Made by a program: the position numbers and the translations under genes. This document shows, in pieces, positions 1 through 6,581 of a stretch of DNA of 9,753 nucleotides. The DNA is taken from NCBI GenBank assembly GCA_020724185.1, contig DYHL01000094.1, positions 1 to 9,753 on the forward strand, read 5' to 3'. This stretch comes from Candidatus Nitrosymbiomonas sp. Its GTDB lineage: Bacteria; Sysuimicrobiota; Sysuimicrobiia; Sysuimicrobiales; Humicultoraceae. A model generated the notes under the pieces. That model saw only the letters and a program-made list of their open reading frames with translations. It ran no database searches and was not told the DNA's origin. Position 1 is the stretch's first letter. Each line of letters opens with the position of its first letter.

Positions 1-1
1 G

Positions 2-952
2 GCCATCACCGCCGACATGAGCAGCGATCCCCGCGTGGTCGAGGCCACGGCGAACGCGGCTCACGCGGCGGGCGCGGTGCCCGTTATCCTGTGGTACCCG
101 ACCAAGCTGGGAAGCGGACAGGAGCCGCCGCGGCCTGTCGCCGCCGCGATAGCGGCGGCCGACATATGGATCGAGTACGCGGTGGGCTATCTGCTCTACT
201 CCAACGCATATCACGCTGCCATGGAGCGCGGCGCGCGCTACATCTGCCTTTCGGGCGTGGACGTGGACCTGCTGGCGAGGTCGGTCGGCCAGGTTGACTA
301 TCCCAAGATGATGGCGCTCGGAGAGAGGCTGCAGGCCGTGGTCGGGAAAGCCAGGGCCGTGCGTGTGACCAGCGCGGCCGGCACGGATCTCTCCGCGGAC
401 AACGGCGGCCGCTTCGTCCGGCACTCCGGCAAGCTGGCCGACACTCCCGGCGAGCCGATCATGCTCGGCGGCCAGATCTCATGGTGCCCGTTGGAGAACA
501 CAATCAGCGGCCGTCTGGTGATTGACGGCACGATATGGCCGCCCGCGGAAGTGGGGCTTGTGCGATCTCCCGTGCCCCTGACCATCGAGTCGGGGCTCGT
601 GAAGCGTCTCGAGGGTGGACCGGAGGCGCGGATCTACGAGCGATGGCTGGCAGCGTTCAACGACCCGAACATGTACAGGGTGGCGCACTACTCGCTGGGT
701 TTCAACCCCGGCGTGACCAAGCCGACCGGGCGCATTGTCGAGGACGAGCGCATGTTCGGCTGTTTCACCATGGGGATCGGGACGCAGGGTCTGCAGATGA
801 AGGCGACGGGATGGAAGGCGGCCGCGCACACCGACTGCGTGCTGCCCGCCCCCACGATCCACCTGGACGGAGAGCCGCTCCAGGTGGACGGCAAGTACGT
901 TCATCCCGAGATCGTGGCCGCGTGCCGGGACCTGGGCGTGCCGGGCTACTGA
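2..952 (+). CDS. NicX/M29-like metal-dependent enzyme, 5' truncated by window edge
   Basis: The frame is open to the left edge: five residues (AITAD) precede the first ATG at 17, and the text resembles the interior of this family, so the true start lies upstream. About 317 residues are visible; NicX is about 350, so roughly 30 are missing. The protein looks like the aminopeptidase M29 / 2,5-dihydroxypyridine 5,6-dioxygenase superfamily. Counting from the ATG at 17, His224 in AHYSLGFNP and His271/Asp273 in HTD match in order and approximate spacing the NicX iron ligands (His, then HxD). This favours a NicX-like mononuclear metal site over the dinuclear aminopeptidase site, but many proteins of this kind are annotated simply as leucyl aminopeptidase. 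No signal peptide can be judged because the N-terminus is missing. The racemase-family gene starts one base after its stop, implying cotranscription. Family assignment is good; the reaction is unproven. Confidence 0.8.
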   Translation, partial: AITADMSSDPRVVEATANAAHAAGAVPVILWYPTKLGSGQEPPRPVAAAIAAADIWIEYAVGYLLYSNAYHAAMERGARYICLSGVDVDLLARSVGQVDYPKMMALGERLQAVVGKARAVRVTSAAGTDLSADNGGRFVRHSGKLADTPGEPIMLGGQISWCPLENTISGRLVIDGTIWPPAEVGLVRSPVPLTIESGLVKRLEGGPEARIYERWLAAFNDPNMYRVAHYSLGFNPGVTKPTGRIVEDERMFGCFTMGIGTQGLQMKATGWKAAAHTDCVLPAPTIHLDGEPLQVDGKYVHPEIVAACRDLGVPGY

Positions 953-953
953 G

Positions 954-1655
954 ATGATGCCCGCCGTGCTGCACGTCATTCCGGTCCGCGCCCGCCCGGG
1001 GCGGGTGGAGCAGGTGAGGGCCTACCTGGCGGCCCTGACCACGGGCGCGGAGACGCACGTGATTGACCTTCCTGATGGCCCGGCGGACCTTGAGCACTTC
1101 ACCGACGAGCATGCGGCGGTTGGGCAGATGCTCCGGGTCCTTCCTGGCTATGTGGAGGCGCACGCCATAGAGGCGGTCAGCATCGGCTGCTTCTACGATC
1201 CCGGGATGTGGGAGCTGCGTGAGGCGCTGGAGATCCCTGTTGTCGGGATCGCCGAGGCGAGCCTGCTGCTGGGTGGCTTCCTCGCCTCGCGGTTGGCCGT
1301 TCTGATCGGGGACTGGAAGTGGCTGCCGAAGATGGAGCAGAACGCGCGCCACACCGGGATGGCGCACCGTGTCTGCGCCTGGAGGTCCATTGTGCTATCG
1401 GTTCAGGCGATCCAGGACGACCCGGAGGGCTGTTACCAGGCGATCTACCGGGAAGCGCGGGCCGCCAGGGACGAAGACCACGCGGAGGGGATCATCCTGG
1501 GGTGCGCTGCGCTGACAGGGACCGCGGCGCGCCTGCAGGACGACCTCCGCGTGCCGGTTGTAGACCCGGTTGCCGCCGGGTACCTGGTGGCGTGCGCGCT
1601 GGCTACCGCAGCCTCGGGTCAAACGCGTCCCGCAGGCCGTCGCCCAGCAGGTTGA
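954..1655 (+). CDS. Hydantoin/Asp-Glu racemase family protein
   Basis: This 233-residue protein fits the Asp/Glu/hydantoin racemase family in length and in both signature cysteines: Cys79 in GCFYDPG and Cys184 in IILGCAALTG, the two-base pair that removes and returns the alpha proton. The segment EIPVVGIAEASLLL after the first cysteine and VPVVDPVAAG near the end are also typical of hydantoin and allantoin racemases. Maleate isomerase and arylmalonate decarboxylase share this fold, so racemisation of a 5-substituted hydantoin is only one option. It starts one base after the stop of the NicX-like gene (TGAGATG), with no clear Shine-Dalgarno, so translation is probably coupled; the ATG at 957 is an alternative start. 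The last 18 codons overlap the 3' end of the convergent dppC-like gene. It is probably a soluble cytoplasmic enzyme, as no signal or membrane segment is seen. Confidence 0.88.
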   Translation: MMPAVLHVIPVRARPGRVEQVRAYLAALTTGAETHVIDLPDGPADLEHFTDEHAAVGQMLRVLPGYVEAHAIEAVSIGCFYDPGMWELREALEIPVVGIAEASLLLGGFLASRLAVLIGDWKWLPKMEQNARHTGMAHRVCAWRSIVLSVQAIQDDPEGCYQAIYREARAARDEDHAEGIILGCAALTGTAARLQDDLRVPVVDPVAAGYLVACALATAASGQTRPAGRRPAG

Positions 1656-2454
1656 ACCCTATCACCGTCATGAAGATCGCTACGCCGGGCAGCGTTGAAA
1701 CCCACCACGCCTCGCGCAGGTAGGCCCTGCCCTCGGCGACGATCGCACCCCACTCTGGGGACGGTGGCTGCGCGCCCAGGCCCAGGAAGCTGAGGCCCAC
1801 TCCCGAGAGGATCGCGCCGGCCAGGCGCAGCGTCGTGAGCACGACGATCGGGGCCAGCACATTGGGGAAGATGTGCGCGCGCACGATGTGCGCGTCGCCG
1901 CCTCCGGTCGCGCGCGCCGCGTCCACGAACTCCTGCTCCCGCACCGAAAGCACGTTGCCGCGCACCAGCCGCACCAGCCCGGGGATGCCGCCGATCCCAA
2001 TGGCAATCATGACGTTTTGCAGGCCTGGGCCCAGGACGGCCACGATCGCGATCGCCACCAGCAGGCCGGGAAACGCCAGCCACAGGTCCACGAGCCGCAT
2101 CATGACGTCGTCAAACCGTCCCCCCCGGTATCCGGAGATGAGCCCGAGCGGGATGCCGATCGCGTCCGAGATGACGATGGCGATCAACCCCACCGAGAGC
2201 GAGAGCCGGCCGCCGTAGAGCACGCGGCTGAACAGGTCCCGGCCGAACGAGTCGGTGCCCAGTGGATGCCGCACCGACGGCGGCGCGAAGCGCTGGTCGA
2301 ACTGCACCTGTATTGGATCATCGTCGGTCAGCCACGGCGCCAGCGCCGAGGCCGCGATGAACAGCAACACGATGATCGCGCCGGCCGCGGCGCCGCGGTT
2401 GCGGCGCATCCGACTGAATCCGATCGCCCAGTGCGATCGCCCGGCGTCCATCAT
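1603..2454 (-). CDS. ABC importer permease, DppC/OppC family
   Basis: This 283-residue inner-membrane subunit belongs to the peptide/nickel/opine (Dpp/Opp) ABC importer class. A short cytoplasmic N-terminus is followed by a first membrane segment (about 22-41), then the periplasmic stretch with HPLGTDSFGRDLFSRVLYG (63-81) that is characteristic of DppC. The EAA loop that docks the ATPase is at about 174-200 (EQEFVDAARATGGG...IFPN), and the C-terminal GDGLRDAFDPRLR is the usual DppC ending, which fixes the stop. Its ATG overlaps the TGA of the upstream dppB-like gene (ATGA), a classic coupled pair; a second ATG follows directly at 2451. It is the last gene of the minus-strand run and its 3' end overlaps the convergent racemase gene. 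No DppD/DppF ATPase follows. Substrate cannot be read from the sequence. Confidence 0.95.
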   Translation of the reverse strand: MMDAGRSHWAIGFSRMRRNRGAAAGAIIVLLFIAASALAPWLTDDDPIQVQFDQRFAPPSVRHPLGTDSFGRDLFSRVLYGGRLSLSVGLIAIVISDAIGIPLGLISGYRGGRFDDVMMRLVDLWLAFPGLLVAIAIVAVLGPGLQNVMIAIGIGGIPGLVRLVRGNVLSVREQEFVDAARATGGGDAHIVRAHIFPNVLAPIVVLTTLRLAGAILSGVGLSFLGLGAQPPSPEWGAIVAEGRAYLREAWWVSTLPGVAIFMTVIGFNLLGDGLRDAFDPRLR

Positions 2455-3371
2455 CCGTACCGGATGCGGGGATCCAGCAGGCCGTAGAGCAGATCCACCA
2501 GCAGGTTCATGAAGACGAAGATCACCGCCGCCACCAGCACCACCGCCTGGATCACGGGAATGTCACGGGTGAAGATCGCGTCCACCGCCAGCCGGCCTAT
2601 TCCCGGCCACCCGAACACCGTCTCAACAATAACCGCGCCGCCCAGCAGACTGGCGAACTGCATCCCAACGATCGAGACCACCGGAATCATCGCGTTCTTG
2701 AGCGCGTGCCGGTACACGAGCCGGCGGGGGCCCACGCCCTTGGCGCGCGCGGTACGGATGTAGTCCTGGCGCAACACCTCCAGCATGGACGAGCGCGTCA
2801 GGCGGGCGATGATGGCGGAGGAACTGGTGCCCAGCGTGACCGCGGGCAGGATCAGGTGCAGCCAACTGTCCGCGCCGGCCGGTGGCAGCCACCGCAGGTG
2901 GAGGGAGAACACGAGGATTAGGACCAGGCCAAGCCAGAAGTTCGGCAGCGAGACGCCCGCCAGCGCGACCACCATGGTGCCGTAGTCGAGCGCCGACTGG
3001 TGGTGCATCGCCGCGATCGCGCCCAGCACCACGCCCAGCGCGACCGCGACGAGCGTGGCCGCCACCGCCATGCGCACCGTGTAGGGAATCCGAAACGCCA
3101 CCTCCTGCGCCACCGGCCGGCGCGTATGGATGGACCGTCCGAAGTCCCCCTGCACGGCGCGCACGACGAACGAGGCGTACTGAACGTGGATCGGCCGGTC
3201 CAGGCCAAGCTGCCGGCGCATCCGTTCAACCTGCTCCGGGGATCCGGCGTCCGCCAGCATGACGCGGACCGGATCCCCCGGGACCAGATGGACGAGCAGG
3301 AACACCAGGAACGAGATTCCCAGAAGAACGGGGATCAAGTGCAGCAGCCGCCTGGCCACGTAGCGAAGCAC
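2451..3371 (-). CDS. ABC importer permease, DppB/OppB family
   Basis: This 306-residue permease pairs with the DppC-like protein to form the membrane channel of a Dpp/Opp-type importer. The N-terminus (LRYVARRLLHLIPVLLGIS) and the LVHLVPGDPV motif after the first membrane segment are hallmarks of DppB. LGLDRPIHVQY (55-65) and GDFGRSI (75-81) fit the usual periplasmic segment, the EAA loop lies at about 201-227 (RQDYIRTARAKG...HALKNA), ETVFGWPGIGRL (250-261) is well conserved, and LLDPRIRYG closes the protein. The start is GTG at 3371, which gives the standard DppB N-terminus; the Shine-Dalgarno is poor. It lies 47 bases after the substrate-binding protein gene, with a small hairpin in between, and its stop overlaps the next gene's start. 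Confidence 0.95.
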   Translation of the reverse strand: MLRYVARRLLHLIPVLLGISFLVFLLVHLVPGDPVRVMLADAGSPEQVERMRRQLGLDRPIHVQYASFVVRAVQGDFGRSIHTRRPVAQEVAFRIPYTVRMAVAATLVAVALGVVLGAIAAMHHQSALDYGTMVVALAGVSLPNFWLGLVLILVFSLHLRWLPPAGADSWLHLILPAVTLGTSSSAIIARLTRSSMLEVLRQDYIRTARAKGVGPRRLVYRHALKNAMIPVVSIVGMQFASLLGGAVIVETVFGWPGIGRLAVDAIFTRDIPVIQAVVLVAAVIFVFMNLLVDLLYGLLDPRIRYG

Positions 3372-3395
3372 GGCTCAGCTCACTCGATCCCGCCT

Positions 3396-3413
3396 CGGGC
3401 TGCCTGCCGCCCG
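3396..3413 (-). other. Small GC hairpin between binding-protein and permease genes
   Basis: CGGGC (3396-3400) and GCCCG (3409-3413) form a perfect 5-base-pair stem with an 8-base loop. It starts five bases after the stop of the binding-protein gene and lies before the dppB-like start. There is no T-run, so it is not a standard terminator. In other binding-protein operons such structures stabilise the upstream mRNA end or reduce expression of the permeases; that role is inferred here. A stem this short is common by chance in GC-rich DNA. Confidence 0.3.
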
Positions 3414-3418
3414 ATCAC

Positions 3419-4999
3419 CTACCGCGTCCGGTACGCGTCCAACAGCAGCAGGTTCCCGAACTTGTCGTAGTAGACGTCCTGAACGTACGATTGATTGAAG
3501 TTGACCGAAAGCTCCGACGCCAGCGGCACCCAGGGCACTTCCGCCAGCAGAATCCGCTGGAGCTGTTTGTAGACCTCCAGCCGCTTGGTCGTGTCCACTG
3601 TCGTCTGTCCGTCTTCGAGCAGCTTGTCCACCTGAGTGTTGACGTAGTGCACGCGGTTGGTCGTCGCCAGCCGGCTGCTGTGGAAGAAGTAGTAGAGGAT
3701 ATCGGCGTCCGGCCACCCGTACGAGATCAGAATCGCGTCGTGCTCGCCGCGCTGGGTTGAGGCCAGGAGCGTTGCGGGCTCCATCTGCTCGATGTTCAGC
3801 TTGATGCCGGCCGTCCGTAGCTGCGACTGCAGGACAACGGCCACGCGCACGTTCGTCATGCGGGCGTAGGTCCAGACCGTGAACTCTACCTGCTTGCCGT
3901 CCTTCATCATCGCCCCGCCCGGCCCCGGCCGGTAGCCGGCCTCGGCCAACAGTGCCCTGGCGCGATCGGGGTCGTGGTTGAGTGCGAACTGTTTCACCCC
4001 ATCCCAGTAGCCCCAGATCGTCGGTGCGATCGGACTCAGCATCGGCACCGCCAGGCCCTCCAGCGCGATGCGCGCGACCTCGTCGGTGTTGATCGCGTGC
4101 CCGATGGCCCGGCGCACGCGCACGTCGTTGATGGGCGGCTTCTTGACGTTCAGGCCCAGGTAGGTGCCGCTCGTCGTAGGGATCTGGATGAACGGGAACT
4201 TGCCCTCGCGCATCATGCGCCGGGCATCGCGGGCCGGTGCGCCGGGCAGGATGTCAATGTCGCCCCGCTCGAACGCGATCACCCTCGTGGACTCGTCGGG
4301 CACGATCCGGATGATGAGCTGGTCGAAGTTGGGCGCGCCGCGGTTCTTGTAGTGCGCGGGTCCCCAGGCGTAGTCGGGATTCCGTTCGTAGACGATCCGG
4401 TCGTTTGGAATCCACTGCTTGAACCGGAACGGTCCGGTTCCGACCGGGTTCTGCCCGTAGTCGGCGCCCATCTTCGCGATGGCCGTCGGGGAGAGGATCG
4501 CCAGGAACGAGATGCGCAGCGACGAGAAGATCGGCGCGTACGGTTTGGAGAAGACCAGCCGCACGGTGAGGTCGTCCACCACATCGGTTCGCGTCAGCGT
4601 GCCGACCCACGAGGCGCCCGGCGCGTTCGTCTCCTTGCTCACCAGGCGGTCGAACGTGGTCTTGACCGCGGCCGCGTTGAACGGGGTGCCGTCGTGGAAC
4701 TTCACCCCCCGCCTGAGCTTGAAGGTGATTGCGGTGCCGTCCTGGGAGACCTCCCAGGATTCGGCTAGCCCGGGGATGAACTCGCCGGTGCGCCGGTCCA
4801 CGGTCACCAGGGTTTCGTACATCACCGCGTGCGCGATGTTGACCGACGGCGTTCGGTGCGGGTCGAGCGAGGGAGGATCCGAGCCGATCACCATCGTGAG
4901 CGTGCCCCCACGCGCCGGGCCCGCGCCGCCGCTGCCGGCACCCATGGCCAGCAGGGCCACCACTACCAGAAGAACCGGGAGCGCTTTCCACCGCGTCAT
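3419..4999 (-). CDS. Extracytoplasmic substrate-binding protein, family 5 (DppA/OppA-like)
   Basis: This 526-residue solute-binding protein would deliver its ligand to the adjacent DppB/DppC-like permeases. The mature N-terminus GGTLTMVIGSDPPSLDPH, followed by LAESWEVSQDGTAITFKLRRG and KFHDGTPFNAAAVK, is the standard opening of SBP_bac_5 proteins; NPVGTGPFRF and RRAIGHAIN later in the chain also fit. The start at 4999 is chosen because AAGGAGG lies 7 bases upstream and the protein then opens with MTRWK and a hydrophobic Sec signal (about residues 5-22); an in-frame start at 5035 would add 12 residues with no benefit. The signal lacks a lipobox and I see no cysteine anywhere in the protein, so it should be a soluble periplasmic protein rather than a lipoprotein. 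It lies 25 bases after the stress protein gene. Family members bind peptides, nickel, opines, glutathione or sugars, so the ligand is open. Confidence 0.95.
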   Translation of the reverse strand: MTRWKALPVLLVVVALLAMGAGSGGAGPARGGTLTMVIGSDPPSLDPHRTPSVNIAHAVMYETLVTVDRRTGEFIPGLAESWEVSQDGTAITFKLRRGVKFHDGTPFNAAAVKTTFDRLVSKETNAPGASWVGTLTRTDVVDDLTVRLVFSKPYAPIFSSLRISFLAILSPTAIAKMGADYGQNPVGTGPFRFKQWIPNDRIVYERNPDYAWGPAHYKNRGAPNFDQLIIRIVPDESTRVIAFERGDIDILPGAPARDARRMMREGKFPFIQIPTTSGTYLGLNVKKPPINDVRVRRAIGHAINTDEVARIALEGLAVPMLSPIAPTIWGYWDGVKQFALNHDPDRARALLAEAGYRPGPGGAMMKDGKQVEFTVWTYARMTNVRVAVVLQSQLRTAGIKLNIEQMEPATLLASTQRGEHDAILISYGWPDADILYYFFHSSRLATTNRVHYVNTQVDKLLEDGQTTVDTTKRLEVYKQLQRILLAEVPWVPLASELSVNFNQSYVQDVYYDKFGNLLLLDAYRTR

Positions 5000-5006
5000 C
5001 TGCTTG

Positions 5007-5013
5007 CCTCCTT
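5007..5013 (-). promoter_or_regulatory. Strong Shine-Dalgarno for the substrate-binding protein
   Basis: AAGGAGG on the minus strand, 7 bases before the ATG at 4999. It is one of the two best ribosome binding sites in the window and settles the start of the binding-protein gene. It fits the high protein level usually needed for a soluble binding protein. Confidence 0.85.
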
Positions 5014-5024
5014 CTCGTATGCGA

Positions 5025-5444
5025 CTACCGAACAACCAGTACGGGACAGTGTGCCTCGTGGATCACACGCGTGCTGACGGATCCCAGCAGCGCCACGCCA
5101 ACCCTACCCAGCCCGCGCGAGCCCATTACGATCAGGTCACATCCGCGGGCACGCGCCACGTCCAGGATGGCGTGAGCAGCAGGACCTTCCAGCACCGATT
5201 CCTCGTAGAAGACGCCCTCTTCCTCCAGGACCTTTGCCGCCTCCCGAACAAGCGCCTCGCTTGCCGTTAGCCGTTTTGTCATAAGCTCCTCCAGGTAGGG
5301 CGACCCCAGATCCCTGGGCAGGGGCTCGAAGGCTGCCAGCACGACTACGGTCGCGCCGTAGCGGCGGGCGATGCCGGCGGCGATGGTCAGCGCCTTGCGA
5401 GCGTGCTCGGACCCATCCGTAGGGTAGAGAATCGTCGTGAACAC
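5025..5444 (-). CDS. Universal stress protein (UspA family)
   Basis: This is a single-domain Usp of 139 residues, the usual length. It opens with MFTTILYPTDGSEHARKAL, a typical first strand and nucleotide-binding turn. It contains CDLIVMGSRG and the full ATP-binding signature G-x2-G-x9-G-S (Gly108, Gly111, Gly121, Ser122), and ends with HCPVLVVR, the usual last strand. It is therefore likely of the ATP-binding type rather than the UspA type that lacks the motif. The start is a GTG at 5444: AGGAG lies 6 bases before it, and the frame upstream of it lacks family character. Such proteins are cytoplasmic dimers linked to starvation, redox or membrane-energy stress. It sits 11 bases after the zinc-protein gene and 25 bases before the binding-protein gene, so it is probably cotranscribed with both. 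Confidence 0.93.
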   Translation of the reverse strand: MFTTILYPTDGSEHARKALTIAAGIARRYGATVVVLAAFEPLPRDLGSPYLEELMTKRLTASEALVREAAKVLEEEGVFYEESVLEGPAAHAILDVARARGCDLIVMGSRGLGRVGVALLGSVSTRVIHEAHCPVLVVR

Positions 5445-5450
5445 GGCCTT

Positions 5451-5455
5451 CTCCT
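5451..5455 (-). promoter_or_regulatory. Shine-Dalgarno deciding the GTG start of the stress protein
   Basis: AGGAG on the minus strand, 6 bases upstream of the GTG at 5444, directly after the stop codon (TAG, 5458-5456) of the zinc-protein gene. It supports the short GTG-started form over in-frame starts further upstream that would run back through the preceding gene. Confidence 0.7.
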
Positions 5456-5698
5456 CTAGAAGAGTCTTGAGACCACGTAAGCAACGAGGACCAGCGCCGC
5501 AATCCCGACCCAAAGCCACGTCCGGCCGCTCCGGCCGCGGGCCTTACGAGGACGGAGGTCGGGTGTCTCGGCGCACGCCGCGCAGTAGTTACCCGTGCTG
5601 AGCCGGACCACGCAACTTCCGCACAACGCCTTGCCGCACCCCGAACAGTAGGCCAGCGCCAGTCGATCGGCATGATGGGCGCAGGGGATGCCGGTCAC
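5456..5698 (-). CDS. Small B-box-like zinc-binding protein with C-terminal membrane anchor
   Basis: An 80-residue protein from a GTG at 5698. Its first half holds eight regularly spaced metal ligands in four pairs: Cys6/His9, Cys18/Cys21, Cys26/Cys29 and Cys39/Cys42. This resembles a B-box-type zinc finger that could hold two zinc ions. A basic linker (RPRKARGRSGR, 49-59) leads to one membrane segment (about 61-77) ending three residues from the C-terminus. The charge pattern predicts the zinc domain in the cytoplasm, with the protein tail-anchored in the inner membrane. The frame is open back to a TTG at 5755, which would overlap the hydrolase gene by 44 bases and has a poorly placed Shine-Dalgarno. 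The GTG puts the first cysteine near the N-terminus as in related proteins. No known function; bacterial proteins of this design are usually left as hypothetical. Protein-protein contact or redox/zinc sensing are guesses. Confidence 0.75.
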   Translation of the reverse strand: MTGIPCAHHADRLALAYCSGCGKALCGSCVVRLSTGNYCAACAETPDLRPRKARGRSGRTWLWVGIAALVLVAYVVSRLF

Positions 5699-5711
5699 CC
5701 GCCCGCCCCTG

Positions 5712-6581
5712 TCACGCTTGCCCTCCGGCCTGCCCGGTCCCGGCAGCCGGCTCAATCCTGGACAAGAAGGCGGACAGCGCCGCGTTGAACGCGGCGGCGT
5801 CCTCGATGAACGGCAAGTGGCCGATCCCTGGCATCATGAGCACCTGCGCGCCTGGGATCGTCCGGCCCGCGACCTCCGCCTGGTCCGGCGGGATGACACG
5901 ATCGCGGGTACCCCAGACGATCAGGGTGGGCGCGGTTATGCGCGCGGCGACCGCCCTGGCCTGCTCCACGATTCCCGGCCGTATGCCCCGTAGGGTTACG
6001 GTAGCTCTGAGTGTCTGCAAGAGAGTTTCGGCCGTTACGGGGCGGGCGGCGTTGCGCCGGGTGACCTCGACCAGGACCTCGGGGATGCGGCGCTGGTCGG
6101 CGAAGGCGTCGCGAAGCCCCAGGCGCGGAAACCGCCGGATGAGCGCGAGCACCGCCTCGCCCACCCAGCGCGCCGTCATCAGGCGGAACGTCAGGATCAC
6201 CCCTGTTCCGAACCCGGCGGGGCCGGCCAGCACCAGCGCGCTGCACCGGTCCGGCGCGGTCCCGGCTGCGAGCGTGGCGATCGCCCCGCCCAGTGACGAG
6301 CCGATGAGTACCGCGCGGGGCGCCCCCACGGCGTCCATGAATGCCAGGGTGGCCGCGGCCGCGCCCTCGGGCGATGTGGTTGACGGGATCGGGTCCGACA
6401 ACCCGAATCCAGGGAAGTCAAGCGCGATCGTGGTGTAACGCTCGCGCAGCGCCGGAGTTGTCCACTGCCAGAACTCCAGGGAGGCCCCGATGCCGTGGAT
6501 CAGGATCGCGGGTGGACCGCTGCCCTCGACGCGGTAACGGACGCGCGCGCCCATCACCTCAACGAACCGGTCGGTTTCCAT
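5712..6581 (-). CDS. Alpha/beta hydrolase fold protein
   Basis: This 289-residue protein has a complete catalytic triad: nucleophile Ser96 in GSSLGG, acid Asp227 in GTRDRVIP and base His255 in GIGHLPFIE. The oxyanion-hole motif HGIGAS lies at 29-34 and DFPGFGLSDP at 55-64. This places it among the single-domain hydrolases related to C-C bond hydrolases (MhpC/BphD), haloperoxidases and N-formylmaleamate deformylase (NicD); the substrate cannot be chosen from motifs alone. Residues 126-200 form the cap region. The ATG at 6581 has AAGGAGG 6 bases upstream, so the start is secure even though it lies 28 bases inside the 3' end of nfo. No signal peptide is seen, so it is cytoplasmic. The C-terminal tail (AAGTGQAGGQA) is low-complexity and dispensable-looking. 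Confidence 0.93.
   Translation of the reverse strand: METDRFVEVMGARVRYRVEGSGPPAILIHGIGASLEFWQWTTPALRERYTTIALDFPGFGLSDPIPSTTSPEGAAAATLAFMDAVGAPRAVLIGSSLGGAIATLAAGTAPDRCSALVLAGPAGFGTGVILTFRLMTARWVGEAVLALIRRFPRLGLRDAFADQRRIPEVLVEVTRRNAARPVTAETLLQTLRATVTLRGIRPGIVEQARAVAARITAPTLIVWGTRDRVIPPDQAEVAGRTIPGAQVLMMPGIGHLPFIEDAAAFNAALSAFLSRIEPAAGTGQAGGQA

Noticed and set aside
991..1005. CCCGCC / GGCGGG hairpin near the start of the racemase gene
   Set aside because: It is short, GC-only and in coding sequence (Arg-Pro-Gly-Arg codons), so common by chance at this composition.
4423..4440. Perfect hairpin AACCGGA / TCCGGTT with 4-base loop
   Set aside because: It is inside the binding-protein coding sequence at the conserved GTGPFRF segment. 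Codon choice at Gly-Pro-Phe-Arg-Phe explains it.
3974..4768. 264-codon plus-strand frame opposite the substrate-binding protein gene
   Set aside because: It is a shadow of a well-conserved family 5 binding protein and has no recognisable features.
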